From the NCBI GenBank assembly GCA_009930275.1, contig RZYP01000042.1, positions 1-14,127 of the forward strand: 14,127 bases of DNA, in the 5' to 3' direction. Below the pieces are notes generated by a model. That model made no database searches. It saw only the letters and a list, made by a program, of their open reading frames with translations, and was not told the origin of the DNA. The position numbers were made by a program, and so were the translations under genes. Numbering within the stretch: the first letter of the stretch is position 1; every line of letters begins with the position of its first letter. Of this stretch, positions 6,776 to 14,127 are shown one piece after another. The stretch comes from Negativicutes bacterium. Its GTDB lineage: Bacteria > Bacillota_C > Negativicutes > Acidaminococcales > Acidaminococcaceae.

Positions 6776-8221
6776 ATGTTAAATGCAGGTTCGCATAAGG
6801 CGATCAAAGCGACAATTTGGTCTGCCTTTGGTGTATGGACAAGTCGATTTCTTGCACTATGTATTACGGTCATCTTAAGCAGGCTTTTGTTGCCCACAGA
6901 CTTTGGGATAATCGCCATGGTGACTGTTATTTCTAGTTTTATGAACATATTCGCAGATGCCGGAATTGGAAGTTCGATTGTTCAGTTTCGAAATCTCGAG
7001 CATAAAGATTTGCAAAGTCTTGTGACGCTATCCTTATTGCTGGGGCTTATTCTGGCAGGAATTTTATTTTTTTTTAGTCCATATATTGCTATTTTTTATG
7101 AAATGCAAAGCCTTCAAAGTGTCGCCCACGTGATGTCCTTGGGTTTCCCTTTCGGAGCGATCGGAATTGTTCCACGGGGTATGCTGCAAAGAGATATGCG
7201 ATTTCGTGCAATTGCCTTCGTTGAAATTGCTGCTGCTTTAACAGGGGGATGCGTCGGAATTTGGCTTGCGTACTCTGGACATGGTTACTGGGCGCTTGTT
7301 GCGCAATCTCTGTTGTGCAACCTCTTTTCCAGCGTTGGGTTGTTGCTATCAGCAAAAATATCCTTCGCGCTACGTTGCGATTTCTACGTTATAAAAAAAA
7401 TTATATGCTACTCGGGGAATTTGACGTTATTTTCCATGATTAATTATTGGGCAAGAAATTTAGACAATCTTTTACTTGGAAGAATGTATGGCTCGGCAAC
7501 ATTGGGATACTACAATCGCGCGTATCAACTCATGGTGCTGCCTTTAACGATGCTGACATCGGTTGTGACGCCAGTATTGCACACATCGCTATCTGAAAAT
7601 CAAGACGATGTTTCAATAATGTATGCCAAATATTTGATCGTACTTCGAAATATTTCTTTCATTTCAATTCCTGTTATGACATTTGCTGTAATTATGGCCC
7701 CGGAAATCGTTTATATTGTCTGGGGCGACCAGTGGGGGCAGGCTGTTCCACTTTTCACAGTGCTAGGGCTCAATGGGTTAATCCAACCAATCATGTCCAC
7801 TACGGGAACTGTTTTTCTCGCACGGAACAAAGCCTTTTTATTGTTTTACGGGGGGATTTTATCAACGGCATTATTATGCGGAGGCATAATTTTGGGCCTT
7901 CCCTACGGCTCAATGGGCGTAGCTATAGGTTACACGCTGTCAACCGCTGCTTATTTTTTTCCATTGATGTATTTTGTTATAGTGAAGCTGCTATCAGCTA
8001 GTTTTGCAAAGTTTTTATTAACTATTTTTCCTTCTTATGTATTTTCGCTAATAATAGTGGCTATTTTTGATCCTATTGCGCAGCTATTGCGACTTCATTA
8101 TAATGCAAGTAACGTTTTTATCTTGTCGTTCTTTTCTTTTGCGTTGCTATATTTTTTATTTTTTATTATCGTTAGTAGATTGAAATTTTACAAATTTAAA
8201 ATCGATTTCGTTAATTCTTAA
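6776..8221 (+). CDS. wzx: Wzx-type lipid-linked glycan flippase (MOP superfamily)
   Basis: A 481-residue polytopic membrane protein expected to move undecaprenyl-diphosphate-linked oligosaccharide across the inner membrane. Its opening (KATIWSAFGVWTSRFLALCI, then ILSRLLLPTDFGIIAMVTVI) and FADAGIGSSIVQF are typical of the Polysacc_synt/WzxC type, as are RGMLQRDMRFRAIAFVEI, YWALVAQSL and GRMYGSATLGYYNRAYQL. Roughly a dozen or more hydrophobic segments run to the C-terminus, which ends in a basic tail. Length is normal. The only gene here preceded by a real gap, it may begin a transcript, and its stop is 1 base before the next ATG. Low G+C. Substrate specificity cannot be deduced. Confidence 0.9.
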   Translation: MLNAGSHKAIKATIWSAFGVWTSRFLALCITVILSRLLLPTDFGIIAMVTVISSFMNIFADAGIGSSIVQFRNLEHKDLQSLVTLSLLLGLILAGILFFFSPYIAIFYEMQSLQSVAHVMSLGFPFGAIGIVPRGMLQRDMRFRAIAFVEIAAALTGGCVGIWLAYSGHGYWALVAQSLLCNLFSSVGLLLSAKISFALRCDFYVIKKIICYSGNLTLFSMINYWARNLDNLLLGRMYGSATLGYYNRAYQLMVLPLTMLTSVVTPVLHTSLSENQDDVSIMYAKYLIVLRNISFISIPVMTFAVIMAPEIVYIVWGDQWGQAVPLFTVLGLNGLIQPIMSTTGTVFLARNKAFLLFYGGILSTALLCGGIILGLPYGSMGVAIGYTLSTAAYFFPLMYFVIVKLLSASFAKFLLTIFPSYVFSLIIVAIFDPIAQLLRLHYNASNVFILSFFSFALLYFLFFIIVSRLKFYKFKIDFVNS

Positions 8222-8222
8222 T

Positions 8223-9419
8223 ATGAAAATATTATTTGTTCACTGCCTGGGAGACAAATCAAAGGGAGGCGGCGCAGAAGTTTCACTGTGGACTCTTATG
8301 CGCGCACTTTCGTTACGAGGCCATGAATGCATACTTGTTGTTACTGCTGATGGAAAAGGAAAAAATCGCGACACGGTTGATGGAATTAAAGTTTGGAGCG
8401 TTGGAATAAGAAATATATTTTGGCCATTTTCAAAATCTAAATTTTCTAGATTACGTCAAGTGTTGTGGCATATAATTGATAGCTATAATCCATTGATGGG
8501 AAGAGCGCTGGATCAAATTATTTCAATCGAAAATCCTGACATCATTTCCTGCCATAACCTTCCAGGGTGGTCATGCTCCGTTTGGAATTCTGCGAAGCGG
8601 GCGAAGAGACCTTGCATTCAAGTGCTCCATGACTATTATAATTTATGTGTAATCTCGACAAAATACAAAAACAATTTGAATTGCGTAAAAAGATGCATGA
8701 AGTGTAAGATTTTAAGGATTTCCCAAAAAATACTAGGCAACAAAATTGATGCAGTTGTAGGAATATCGGGCTATATTTTGAACGATCATTTAAAATTTGA
8801 ATTATTTCAAAATACACCAATAAAATGTGTTATTTATAATCGGCGCGACTCAAAGTCGCTTAATTGTAAAAATATTGCGCAATTGAATTCTCGGGATGGA
8901 ATTAACATTGGATTTATGGGGTCACTAGTTCCCTCCAAGGGGGTTGAGCTCATAATTAATAGCGCAAGAATGCTAAATTTTTCAAATTTGCATTTTTTAA
9001 TAGCAGGAGAAGGGGATTCAAAATATGTTAATCAACTCAAAAATAAATCGACTGACAATATTTCTTTTCTTGGGCGCACATCACCTGCTAATTTCTTCCC
9101 CAATATTGATGTGCTGGTTGTTCCTTCGCTGTGGAACGAGCCTCTAGGTATGGTCATTGCGGAGTCGTTTATGTTTGGCAAGCCCGTCATTGGGTCAAAT
9201 CGCGGTGGCATTCCAGAAATGATTAGCCATGAATATAATGGCTTGATTTTTCAAGTGGAAAAGAAAAATGATTTGACGAGATGTATTGAGAAATTTTGCA
9301 CAAGCAATAAGTTGCGAGTTGATCTTTCTGTAGGAGCAAAAAAAAGCGGGTTTTTTTTTGCTTCGACGGAGGACTGGGCTAAAGAGTATGAAGATTTGTA
9401 TTTTCGTATCGTTAAATAA
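8223..9419 (+). CDS. Family 4 glycosyltransferase with a cysteine cluster
   Basis: A 398-residue retaining GT-B enzyme. The N-terminal domain begins MKILFVHCLGDKSKGGGAEV, with the glycine-rich acceptor-side loop. The C-terminal domain has NIGFMGSLVPSKGVELII, LIAGEGDSKY and the E-x7-E motif in NEPLGMVIAESFMFGKPVIG (Glu306, Glu314), followed by SNRGGIPEMI. After HDYYNLC (Cys142) there is a C-x3-C-x2-C cluster at Cys154, Cys158 and Cys161. A similar Cys-rich insert after an HDY-x-LC segment occurs in a known subset of family 4 enzymes and may bind a metal. It overlaps nothing and starts 1 base after wzx. Donor and acceptor are unknown. Confidence 0.87.
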   Translation: MKILFVHCLGDKSKGGGAEVSLWTLMRALSLRGHECILVVTADGKGKNRDTVDGIKVWSVGIRNIFWPFSKSKFSRLRQVLWHIIDSYNPLMGRALDQIISIENPDIISCHNLPGWSCSVWNSAKRAKRPCIQVLHDYYNLCVISTKYKNNLNCVKRCMKCKILRISQKILGNKIDAVVGISGYILNDHLKFELFQNTPIKCVIYNRRDSKSLNCKNIAQLNSRDGINIGFMGSLVPSKGVELIINSARMLNFSNLHFLIAGEGDSKYVNQLKNKSTDNISFLGRTSPANFFPNIDVLVVPSLWNEPLGMVIAESFMFGKPVIGSNRGGIPEMISHEYNGLIFQVEKKNDLTRCIEKFCTSNKLRVDLSVGAKKSGFFFASTEDWAKEYEDLYFRIVK

Positions 9420-9440
9420 GTTGTTCTTATTTTAAAAAGA

Positions 9441-10514
9441 ATGAATATTTTTTTAGATTATAGATTCAATAAAATGACTGGATGTGGGAGATACACTGAT
9501 TCGTTGCTTAATTGCCTGCGTAATGATCAAAAAGATTTTTATTTTTATTTGTATCCTGATATTCGATTTAATGGTTACGGGGGTAGAAAAATTGATTTAT
9601 TTTCAAGTATGGCTTATGAGCTTCTTTTTTTTCATATAGAGCTGCAAAATAAATGCGATTTGTTTCACTGTACTAAAAATTTTGGCGTTCCTTTGTTGGG
9701 AAGCATTCCGGTTGTTACAACAATCCATGATGTTATTCCATTAGCGTTGCGCGGTGATTATTCGAAGAGTTTTTTTCGAAATGCATATTTCAATTTAAAC
9801 TATTTGTCAGCAGTATATCGATCGCAAGCAATAATAACAATCTCTAAGTATTCTTTAAATTCAGTATGCAAAATGTATCCGAAGTTTAAGAAGAAAATAA
9901 TTTGCATACCACAAGGTTGTAATTCTAAGCTTTCTGACACAGTGTCTGATGAAAATGCTAGAACTATTTTGTCTCTATTGGGCATAAAGAGGCCGTTCAT
10001 TTTAGCAATGGGTGGCGCAGAGCCTAGAAAAAATATTCAAATGTTAGTCGACCTATATGATAGCCACAAAGAATCGATTCCATTTGATTTAGTAGTTATC
10101 GGAGGGCAGTGGGGAAATCTTTTTGTTCAAGTGCCAAAGGAAAGAATTTGCGAATTTCATTTATTAAAAAAATTGTCGGAACAAGAGCTTGTCTCTTTAT
10201 ACAAATTAGCAGTATGTTTTGTGTTTCCTTCAATTTATGAAGGATTTGGATTACCCGTATTAGAGGCAATGGCCTGTGGCACGCCAGTTCTCGCTCATAA
10301 CGGCACGAGCATACCTGAAGTCGCTGGTGACGCGGCGATGCTTGTCGATATGCATAACCCTGAGGAATGCTTGATTGGCCTAAGAAAAATGCTTTCAGAC
10401 AGGCCGTTAAGAGAACACTATATTTTGGCAGGTCAAGAACGTGTGAGATTGTTTAGTTGGGAAGACACAGCGGCTCGAACCTTGGAAGTATATAAATCAG
10501 TTTTGCAGCAATAA
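9441..10514 (+). CDS. Family 4 glycosyltransferase
   Basis: A 357-residue GT-B enzyme. The N-terminus MNIFLDYRFNKMTGCGRYTD is of the mannosyltransferase-like family 4 type. It is followed by TTIHDVIPLALRG, ITISKYSLNSV, FILAMGGAEPRKNIQMLVDL and the E-x7-E motif in YEGFGLPVLEAMACGTPVLA (Glu267, Glu275), then SIPEVAGDAAMLVD. It sits 21 bases after the previous gene with only a weak AAAGA before the ATG. Its beginning resembles that of the transferase at 11543 (both read MNI, aromatic/hydrophobic, D, then G-x-GRY), so the two may add similar sugars. Most of the gene is AT-rich, but the part encoding the nucleotide-binding end of the donor site, about 10260-10385, is near 55% G+C. Substrate unknown. 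Confidence 0.87.
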   Translation: MNIFLDYRFNKMTGCGRYTDSLLNCLRNDQKDFYFYLYPDIRFNGYGGRKIDLFSSMAYELLFFHIELQNKCDLFHCTKNFGVPLLGSIPVVTTIHDVIPLALRGDYSKSFFRNAYFNLNYLSAVYRSQAIITISKYSLNSVCKMYPKFKKKIICIPQGCNSKLSDTVSDENARTILSLLGIKRPFILAMGGAEPRKNIQMLVDLYDSHKESIPFDLVVIGGQWGNLFVQVPKERICEFHLLKKLSEQELVSLYKLAVCFVFPSIYEGFGLPVLEAMACGTPVLAHNGTSIPEVAGDAAMLVDMHNPEECLIGLRKMLSDRPLREHYILAGQERVRLFSWEDTAARTLEVYKSVLQQ

Positions 10515-10529
10515 ATCAGGGTCTACTTT

Positions 10530-11546
10530 ATGTTTAATTTTTTTTTATCTAAACTAAAATTTATTAGGATTTATATTGTCAAATATATTTTTAAAGATTT
10601 TGCAACTGATTATATAAGTGTGAATTCAAAAAATTTGTATGCTTATGTTGCAAGCTGTAGAAAGAAAGAAGTAGTAGAAAATCCTCTATTACTCTTTCCA
10701 ATAAAAAATACGCTTATTAGCAAGCCTTGTACACAAAACGACTTAGAATCAGGGTGGTCTCGATTTTGGATTAATGAGCTAAAGCGTGATTTCGTATATC
10801 ATAGAAAAAATTGGGAATTTTCTTTTATTTTGCAAGTGCTTTATAATTATGATTTGTTACAAAGCGGACGTAGTGGGCTTGGTTTTGGATGCGGGAAAGA
10901 ACCGTTGCCAAGCTATTTTATTTCAAAGGGTTGTACGATTACGGCAGGGGACAAGCCTCTGAATTTAAAGGATAAAGCACAGAAAAATTGGTCTAAAAGC
11001 CGCCAGTATACACAAACTATCGATAGTCTTTATCATCCTGATATTATTTCGAGAGACGATTTTGAAAAAAATATTACTCTCAAATATATTGATATGAATG
11101 ATTTGCCGATTGATTTAGACCAAAAATTTGACTTTTGTTGGTCAGTATGTGCTGTGGAGCATCTTGGATCAATAAGAAACGGTCTTAAATTTTTGGAAAA
11201 TTCTTTGCGACTTTTAAAAAAAGGCGGAATTTCTGTCCATACATTAGAATTTAATGTTTTTTCCGATAAAGAAACAATAGACAATTGGCCAGATGTTCTT
11301 TTCCGTAAAAAGGATATGCTGTTATTATCGGAAACAATTTCAGCGATTGGAGGTCGAGTAATCGGATTTGACTTTGATTTTGGGAGCAATTTTTTTGACA
11401 ATTACATAGACGTTCCTCCTTTTCCGCACCAAAAAATTTCTTATTCTAAAATCGAGCCTGGGGTTACCAACAACCCACACCTCAAATTGCTTATTAATAA
11501 TTTTCCTTCAACATGTTTTGGTGTCATAATTGAAAAGACTAAATGA
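10530..11546 (+). CDS. SAM-dependent methyltransferase (class I fold)
   Basis: A 338-residue protein with a Rossmann-type methyltransferase core: motif I GLGFGCGKEPLPSYF (residues 116-130), an acidic residue after the second strand in TAGDKP (Asp141), FDFCWSVCAVEHLGSI (motif around residues 200-214) and LRLLKKGGISVHTLEF. About 110 residues precede the core, including a basic, hydrophobic start that could touch the membrane. Among glycosyltransferases it most likely O-methylates a sugar of the glycan or its non-reducing end, but other substrates are possible. It begins 15 bases after the previous stop, and its TGA overlaps the ATG of the next gene (ATGA), so the two are translationally coupled. 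Strongly AT-rich. Confidence 0.78.
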   Translation: MFNFFLSKLKFIRIYIVKYIFKDFATDYISVNSKNLYAYVASCRKKEVVENPLLLFPIKNTLISKPCTQNDLESGWSRFWINELKRDFVYHRKNWEFSFILQVLYNYDLLQSGRSGLGFGCGKEPLPSYFISKGCTITAGDKPLNLKDKAQKNWSKSRQYTQTIDSLYHPDIISRDDFEKNITLKYIDMNDLPIDLDQKFDFCWSVCAVEHLGSIRNGLKFLENSLRLLKKGGISVHTLEFNVFSDKETIDNWPDVLFRKKDMLLLSETISAIGGRVIGFDFDFGSNFFDNYIDVPPFPHQKISYSKIEPGVTNNPHLKLLINNFPSTCFGVIIEKTK

Positions 11547-12634
11547 ATATTTATTTTGATGGTCTTTTTTTCAACGAAAGTGGAATTGGAAGATATTATG
11601 AATCCCTTCTTGTTGCATTTTTGGAACAAGGGCTTGCTATATCTACGTGTGTAAATTTTTTACTTCGTGATAAGTTTGAAAGTAAGTTTTCTAAATTTAG
11701 TTCGCTTAGCCCTATCTTTGTCAATTATGAGTATTTTTCATTTCATAATTTTGCTTTTCATTTTCATAATATTAATAAATTAAATAATAAATTTGATGTG
11801 TATTTTTTTTCACACATTAATCAGCCTTTTTTCTTGCCAAAAAATTCAGTTTTGACTCTTCACGATTTTCGTTCTTTTACGCATTTTTGGGATAGAGATT
11901 TTCAAAGAAAAATAATGACACAGTTTTTGTATCGTTTTGCTATGTGCTCTGCGAAAAATATTGTCTGTATATCTGACGGTACGAAAAAACAGCTCAAGTA
12001 TATTGATAGAAAGGCATACGAAAAGTCACAAATTATTTATGAATTTGTTGATGATAAATTTTTGAATCCAAAGAATAGCGAAAACATTGTCGAGTCAAAA
12101 TATATTTTATTTGTCGGGACACGAAAAAAACATAAAAACGTCCTTACCGCTCTTCGGGCGTTTGCCCGAATCAGCGCATCAATACCCCATTCTTTTGTTC
12201 TAGCAGGTCGTCGTGATGGAGACGCGTGTTGGGATGAATTGGACGCTTTTATTGTCCAAAATAATCTGAACAATCGTGTGATCCAACGTTTCTCGCCCAC
12301 TGACGACGAGGTTACCTGCCTCTATCGCCACGCAGATCTTTTTGTTTTCCCATCACTGTATGAAGGCTTCGGCCTGCCGCCATTGGAAGCGGTCTCTAGC
12401 GGTTGCCCGGCGATTTTGTCGGATATCCCAATTTTCCGCGAAATATTCGGCGATGCTGCCCTGTATTTTGCTCCGCGTTCCCCGGAAGCGTTGGCCGCGT
12501 TGATGCTACGCTTGCTGATGGATGAACAAGCGCGCGGTGCACTTTTGGCCAAAGAGAAAGAACGATTGAAACTTTTCGACAAGGAAAAAATCGTCGCCAG
12601 TTATATTGATCTTTTTGAGCGTGTTGCCCGATGA
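11543..12634 (+). CDS. Family 4 glycosyltransferase, composition mosaic
   Basis: A 363-residue GT-B enzyme with MNIYFDGLFFNESGIGRYYE at the start, TLHDFRSFTHFWDRDF, VCISDGTKKQL, ILFVGTRKKHKNVLTALRAF and FVLAGRRDGD. It also has the E-x7-E motif in YEGFGLPPLEAVSSGCPAIL (Glu274, Glu282), then FREIFGDAALYFAP. It is coupled to the methyltransferase by an ATGA overlap and to the next gene by another ATGA at 12631-12634. The N-terminal acceptor domain is encoded by extremely AT-rich DNA, and the C-terminal donor domain, from about codon 195, by DNA of 48-62% G+C that matches the next gene. This suggests that two parental genes were joined at the domain boundary. The frame is intact, so the hybrid is probably a working enzyme. 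Sugar specificity unknown. Confidence 0.88.
   Translation: MNIYFDGLFFNESGIGRYYESLLVAFLEQGLAISTCVNFLLRDKFESKFSKFSSLSPIFVNYEYFSFHNFAFHFHNINKLNNKFDVYFFSHINQPFFLPKNSVLTLHDFRSFTHFWDRDFQRKIMTQFLYRFAMCSAKNIVCISDGTKKQLKYIDRKAYEKSQIIYEFVDDKFLNPKNSENIVESKYILFVGTRKKHKNVLTALRAFARISASIPHSFVLAGRRDGDACWDELDAFIVQNNLNNRVIQRFSPTDDEVTCLYRHADLFVFPSLYEGFGLPPLEAVSSGCPAILSDIPIFREIFGDAALYFAPRSPEALAALMLRLLMDEQARGALLAKEKERLKLFDKEKIVASYIDLFERVAR
12153..12170. repeat. Perfect 7-bp inverted repeat at the composition joint
   Basis: TTCGGGC (12153-12159), loop GTTT, GCCCGAA (12164-12170), inside the coding region of the glycosyltransferase at 11543. It lies within about 40 bases of the change from AT-rich to GC-rich DNA. 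It is not followed by a T run and codes for ordinary residues (LRAFAR), so it is not a terminator. Confidence 0.6.
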
Positions 12635-13779
12635 TGTCAGAGTTTCCCGCTCGCAAAATGCGTATTTTGCATGTCTACCGCACCTACTTCCCCGATCCTC
12701 CCGGCGGCCTCCAGGAAGCCATCCGTCAGATAGCACTTGCAACAACTGCACAGGGCGTGGCGGCTCGGATCTTCACACTTTCGCCCAGTCCATATCCTCG
12801 CACCTCGCACCACCCAGAGGCCGTTGTCGTTCGGGAACGATCATGGCTGGCCCCTTTTTCCTGCGATATGGGCGGACTTAACGCGTTTCGCGGCTTCGTC
12901 GAATTGTGTACGTGGGCGGATGTCCTGCACTACCACTTTCCGTGGCCTTTCGCGGACGTCCTCCATCTGGTGACACGGCCGATGAAACCGGCGATCATGA
13001 CCTACCATTCCGATATCGTGCGGCAGCGTCTAATGGGACTTGTCTATGGTCCCGTAATGCGGCGTATGCTCACGTCCATGTCCGCCATCGTGGCTACTTC
13101 ACCGGCCTACGCATTCTCCAGTCCGGTGCTCTCGGATCCGATGATTCGCGACCGGGTACGGGTAATCCCGCTCGGCATTGATGATCGCGCGTATCCGCGC
13201 CCGGACCGGCGCATCCTTGGGCGACTTGGGCTGGACGACCGCCCTTTTTTTCTCTTCATCGGCGTGCTTCGATACTATAAAGGGTTGCGAACCCTCATGC
13301 AGGCCGCGTCTGGACTCGATGCCCGTGTGGTCATTGCGGGCTCCGGACCTGAAGAGGGCCTGTTAAAGAATCAGGTGGAACGGCTCCGGCTTTCCAATGT
13401 TATTTTTGCCGGACAGGTTTCCGACGAAGAAAAGACTGCGCTGCTCGCTCATTGCCGCGCCTTGATTCTGCCATCTCATTTGCGCTCGGAGGCCTTTGGT
13501 ATGGTACTGGTTGAAGCGGCCATGTTCGGCAAGCCGATGATCTCGTGCGAAATCGGGACCGGAACCACCTTCGTCAATATTGATGGAGAAACAGGCTTGG
13601 TCGTCCCGCCCGAAAATCCGACAGACTTAGCCCAAGCCATGACGCACTTGCTCGAAAACGATGAGGCATGCGCATGTTTTGGCGTTGCGGCCAGGAAGCG
13701 TTACGAGCACTTGTTTTCCAGCGAGGCCCTTGGACGGGCCTACGCCAACCTGTACCGCGAAGTCGCGGCTCACAAATGA
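12631..13779 (+). CDS. Family 4 glycosyltransferase
   Basis: A 382-residue GT-B enzyme. It has RILHVYRTYFPDPPGGLQEA at the start, YHFPWPFADVLHL, TYHSDIVRQR, VIPLGIDDRAY, FLFIGVLRYYKGLRTL, VIAGSGPEEGLL and VIFAGQVSDEEK. The E-x7-E motif is in SEAFGMVLVEAAMFGKPMIS (Glu287, Glu295), then GETGLVVPPENP. The TYHSD and LRYYKG elements resemble transferases that extend O-antigen or N-glycan oligosaccharides, such as mannosyl- or N-acetylhexosaminyl-transferases, but the exact sugar is not readable. The ATG at 12631 overlaps the previous stop; ATG 12634 is equally possible and differs by one residue. It has high G+C, like the start of the next gene, so it belongs to the older or GC-rich part of the locus. 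Confidence 0.88.
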   Translation: MMSEFPARKMRILHVYRTYFPDPPGGLQEAIRQIALATTAQGVAARIFTLSPSPYPRTSHHPEAVVVRERSWLAPFSCDMGGLNAFRGFVELCTWADVLHYHFPWPFADVLHLVTRPMKPAIMTYHSDIVRQRLMGLVYGPVMRRMLTSMSAIVATSPAYAFSSPVLSDPMIRDRVRVIPLGIDDRAYPRPDRRILGRLGLDDRPFFLFIGVLRYYKGLRTLMQAASGLDARVVIAGSGPEEGLLKNQVERLRLSNVIFAGQVSDEEKTALLAHCRALILPSHLRSEAFGMVLVEAAMFGKPMISCEIGTGTTFVNIDGETGLVVPPENPTDLAQAMTHLLENDEACACFGVAARKRYEHLFSSEALGRAYANLYREVAAHK

Positions 13780-13806
13780 GCCACTATTCCTGATTGGAGA
13801 ACCAAC

Positions 13807-14127
13807 ATGTCCCCAAGCCCCCACATCTCTATTTCGCGCACCATTGAGTTCACGCTCGCTTTTGCATTAGTCGTTTTCACCACCATCGCCATCCGCCTCA
13901 CGGAACTTCCACTATGGCAGGACGCGGCATTTTTCGTCAACGGCGAGCGGCTCATGGCCACGCATGACGCCTATACATGGCTGGCCGGAGCCAAGGACAT
14001 TGGCAATTATGCCTCGCATCCCTTTTCCCGATTGCTGGCCATACTCCACGAGGCATTCGGCTTCAGCCTGGCGGACCTTGGCTTTTGGAGCCCGCTTTTT
14101 TTTGTCTCCCTCCTGGCCATACCCGTC
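13807..14127 (+). CDS. pglB: STT3/PglB-type oligosaccharyltransferase, N-terminal part cut by window end
   Basis: The first 107 codons of a frame that runs off the window. GGAGA at 13796-13800 is 6 bases before the ATG, and the gene starts 27 bases after the transferase upstream. A first membrane helix lies at about residues 13-31. It is followed by an external loop with RLMATHDAYTWLAGAKDIG, in which Asp54 aligns with the first catalytic, metal-binding Asp of PglB (in TNDGY of Campylobacter). Next come SHPFSRLLAILHEAFGFSLA and a second helix starting at FWSPLFFVSLLAIPV. In PglB this part is likewise a short helix, the Asp loop, then a helix ending SSLVVIPI. The family transfers lipid-linked glycan to Asn of exported proteins. 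The WWDYG and DK/MI sites lie outside the window, so the call rests on this one region. Confidence 0.75.
   Translation, partial: MSPSPHISISRTIEFTLAFALVVFTTIAIRLTELPLWQDAAFFVNGERLMATHDAYTWLAGAKDIGNYASHPFSRLLAILHEAFGFSLADLGFWSPLFFVSLLAIPV

Larger units (their letters stand above)
5560..12120. other. AT-rich island spanning flippase, transferases and methyltransferase
   Basis: From the end of rfbE to the middle of the glycosyltransferase at 11543, base composition is much lower in G+C than in flanking genes. Single rows of 60 bases that I counted fall to about 12% (11761-11820), against 55-62% in rows of rfbF and of 12361-12420. The left edge is gradual within rfbE and the right edge is sharp. 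Low G+C is common for transferred O-antigen-type genes. The limits given are approximate. Confidence 0.7.

Noticed and set aside
5689..12634. Wzy-type O-antigen polymerase among the island genes
   Set aside because: The only polytopic membrane protein here is the Wzx-type flippase; the others are soluble or single-anchor transferases. A polymerase may lie outside the window.
12606..12881. Alternative + frame of 91 codons overlapping two glycosyltransferases
   Set aside because: It is an out-of-frame shadow of well-supported genes, without motifs.
1..14127. CRISPR array, tRNA, rRNA, insertion sequence or attachment site
   Set aside because: I saw no regularly spaced repeats, no transposase or integrase frame, and no RNA gene.

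Overview
This window is part of a surface-glycan or protein-glycan biosynthesis locus in which every gene is on the + strand and tightly packed. No rRNA, tRNA or housekeeping gene is present, so the organism can only be inferred. A bacterial STT3/PglB-type oligosaccharyltransferase, Gram-negative O-antigen sugar genes and a GC content near 55% in the non-island parts would fit a Desulfovibrio-like or other delta/epsilon-type proteobacterium. That assignment is an inference and is weak.

Region 1 (47-5688) holds a near-complete CDP-3,6-dideoxyhexose pathway. The genes are rfbF (glucose-1-phosphate cytidylyltransferase), rfbG (CDP-glucose 4,6-dehydratase), rfbH (the PLP/[2Fe-2S] 3-dehydratase E1), an rfbS/rfbJ-type reductase and rfbE (CDP-paratose 2-epimerase). 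Together they would make CDP-paratose and then CDP-tyvelose. The E3 reductase partner of RfbH (RfbI/DdhD) is not in the window. A type II toxin-antitoxin module sits between rfbG and rfbH: a 71-residue antitoxin (1967-2182) overlaps by 11 bases a PemK/MazF-type toxin whose reading frame runs on, without a stop, into RfbH. The product would be a 536-residue toxin-RfbH fusion with both catalytic parts apparently intact. This is the most unusual object in the window. At the junction there is a TTG codon with a good upstream Shine-Dalgarno sequence that could let RfbH also be made separately.

Region 2 (5689-12634) is the glycan assembly block: a family 2 glycosyltransferase, a Wzx-type flippase, two family 4 glycosyltransferases, a SAM-dependent methyltransferase and a third family 4 glycosyltransferase. 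Most of it is strikingly AT-rich (single 60-base rows as low as about 12% G+C). Composition switches abruptly inside the last of these genes near 12120, next to a perfect 7-bp hairpin. A second sharp switch lies inside rfbF near 300. These look like recombination joints of a mosaic locus.

Region 3 (12631-14127, GC-rich) holds a fourth family 4 glycosyltransferase and the first 107 codons of an STT3/PglB-type oligosaccharyltransferase, cut by the window end. No Wzy polymerase or WaaL ligase is visible. One reading is that the dideoxysugar-containing oligosaccharide is built on a lipid carrier, flipped by Wzx and transferred en bloc to protein, rather than becoming an ordinary O antigen.
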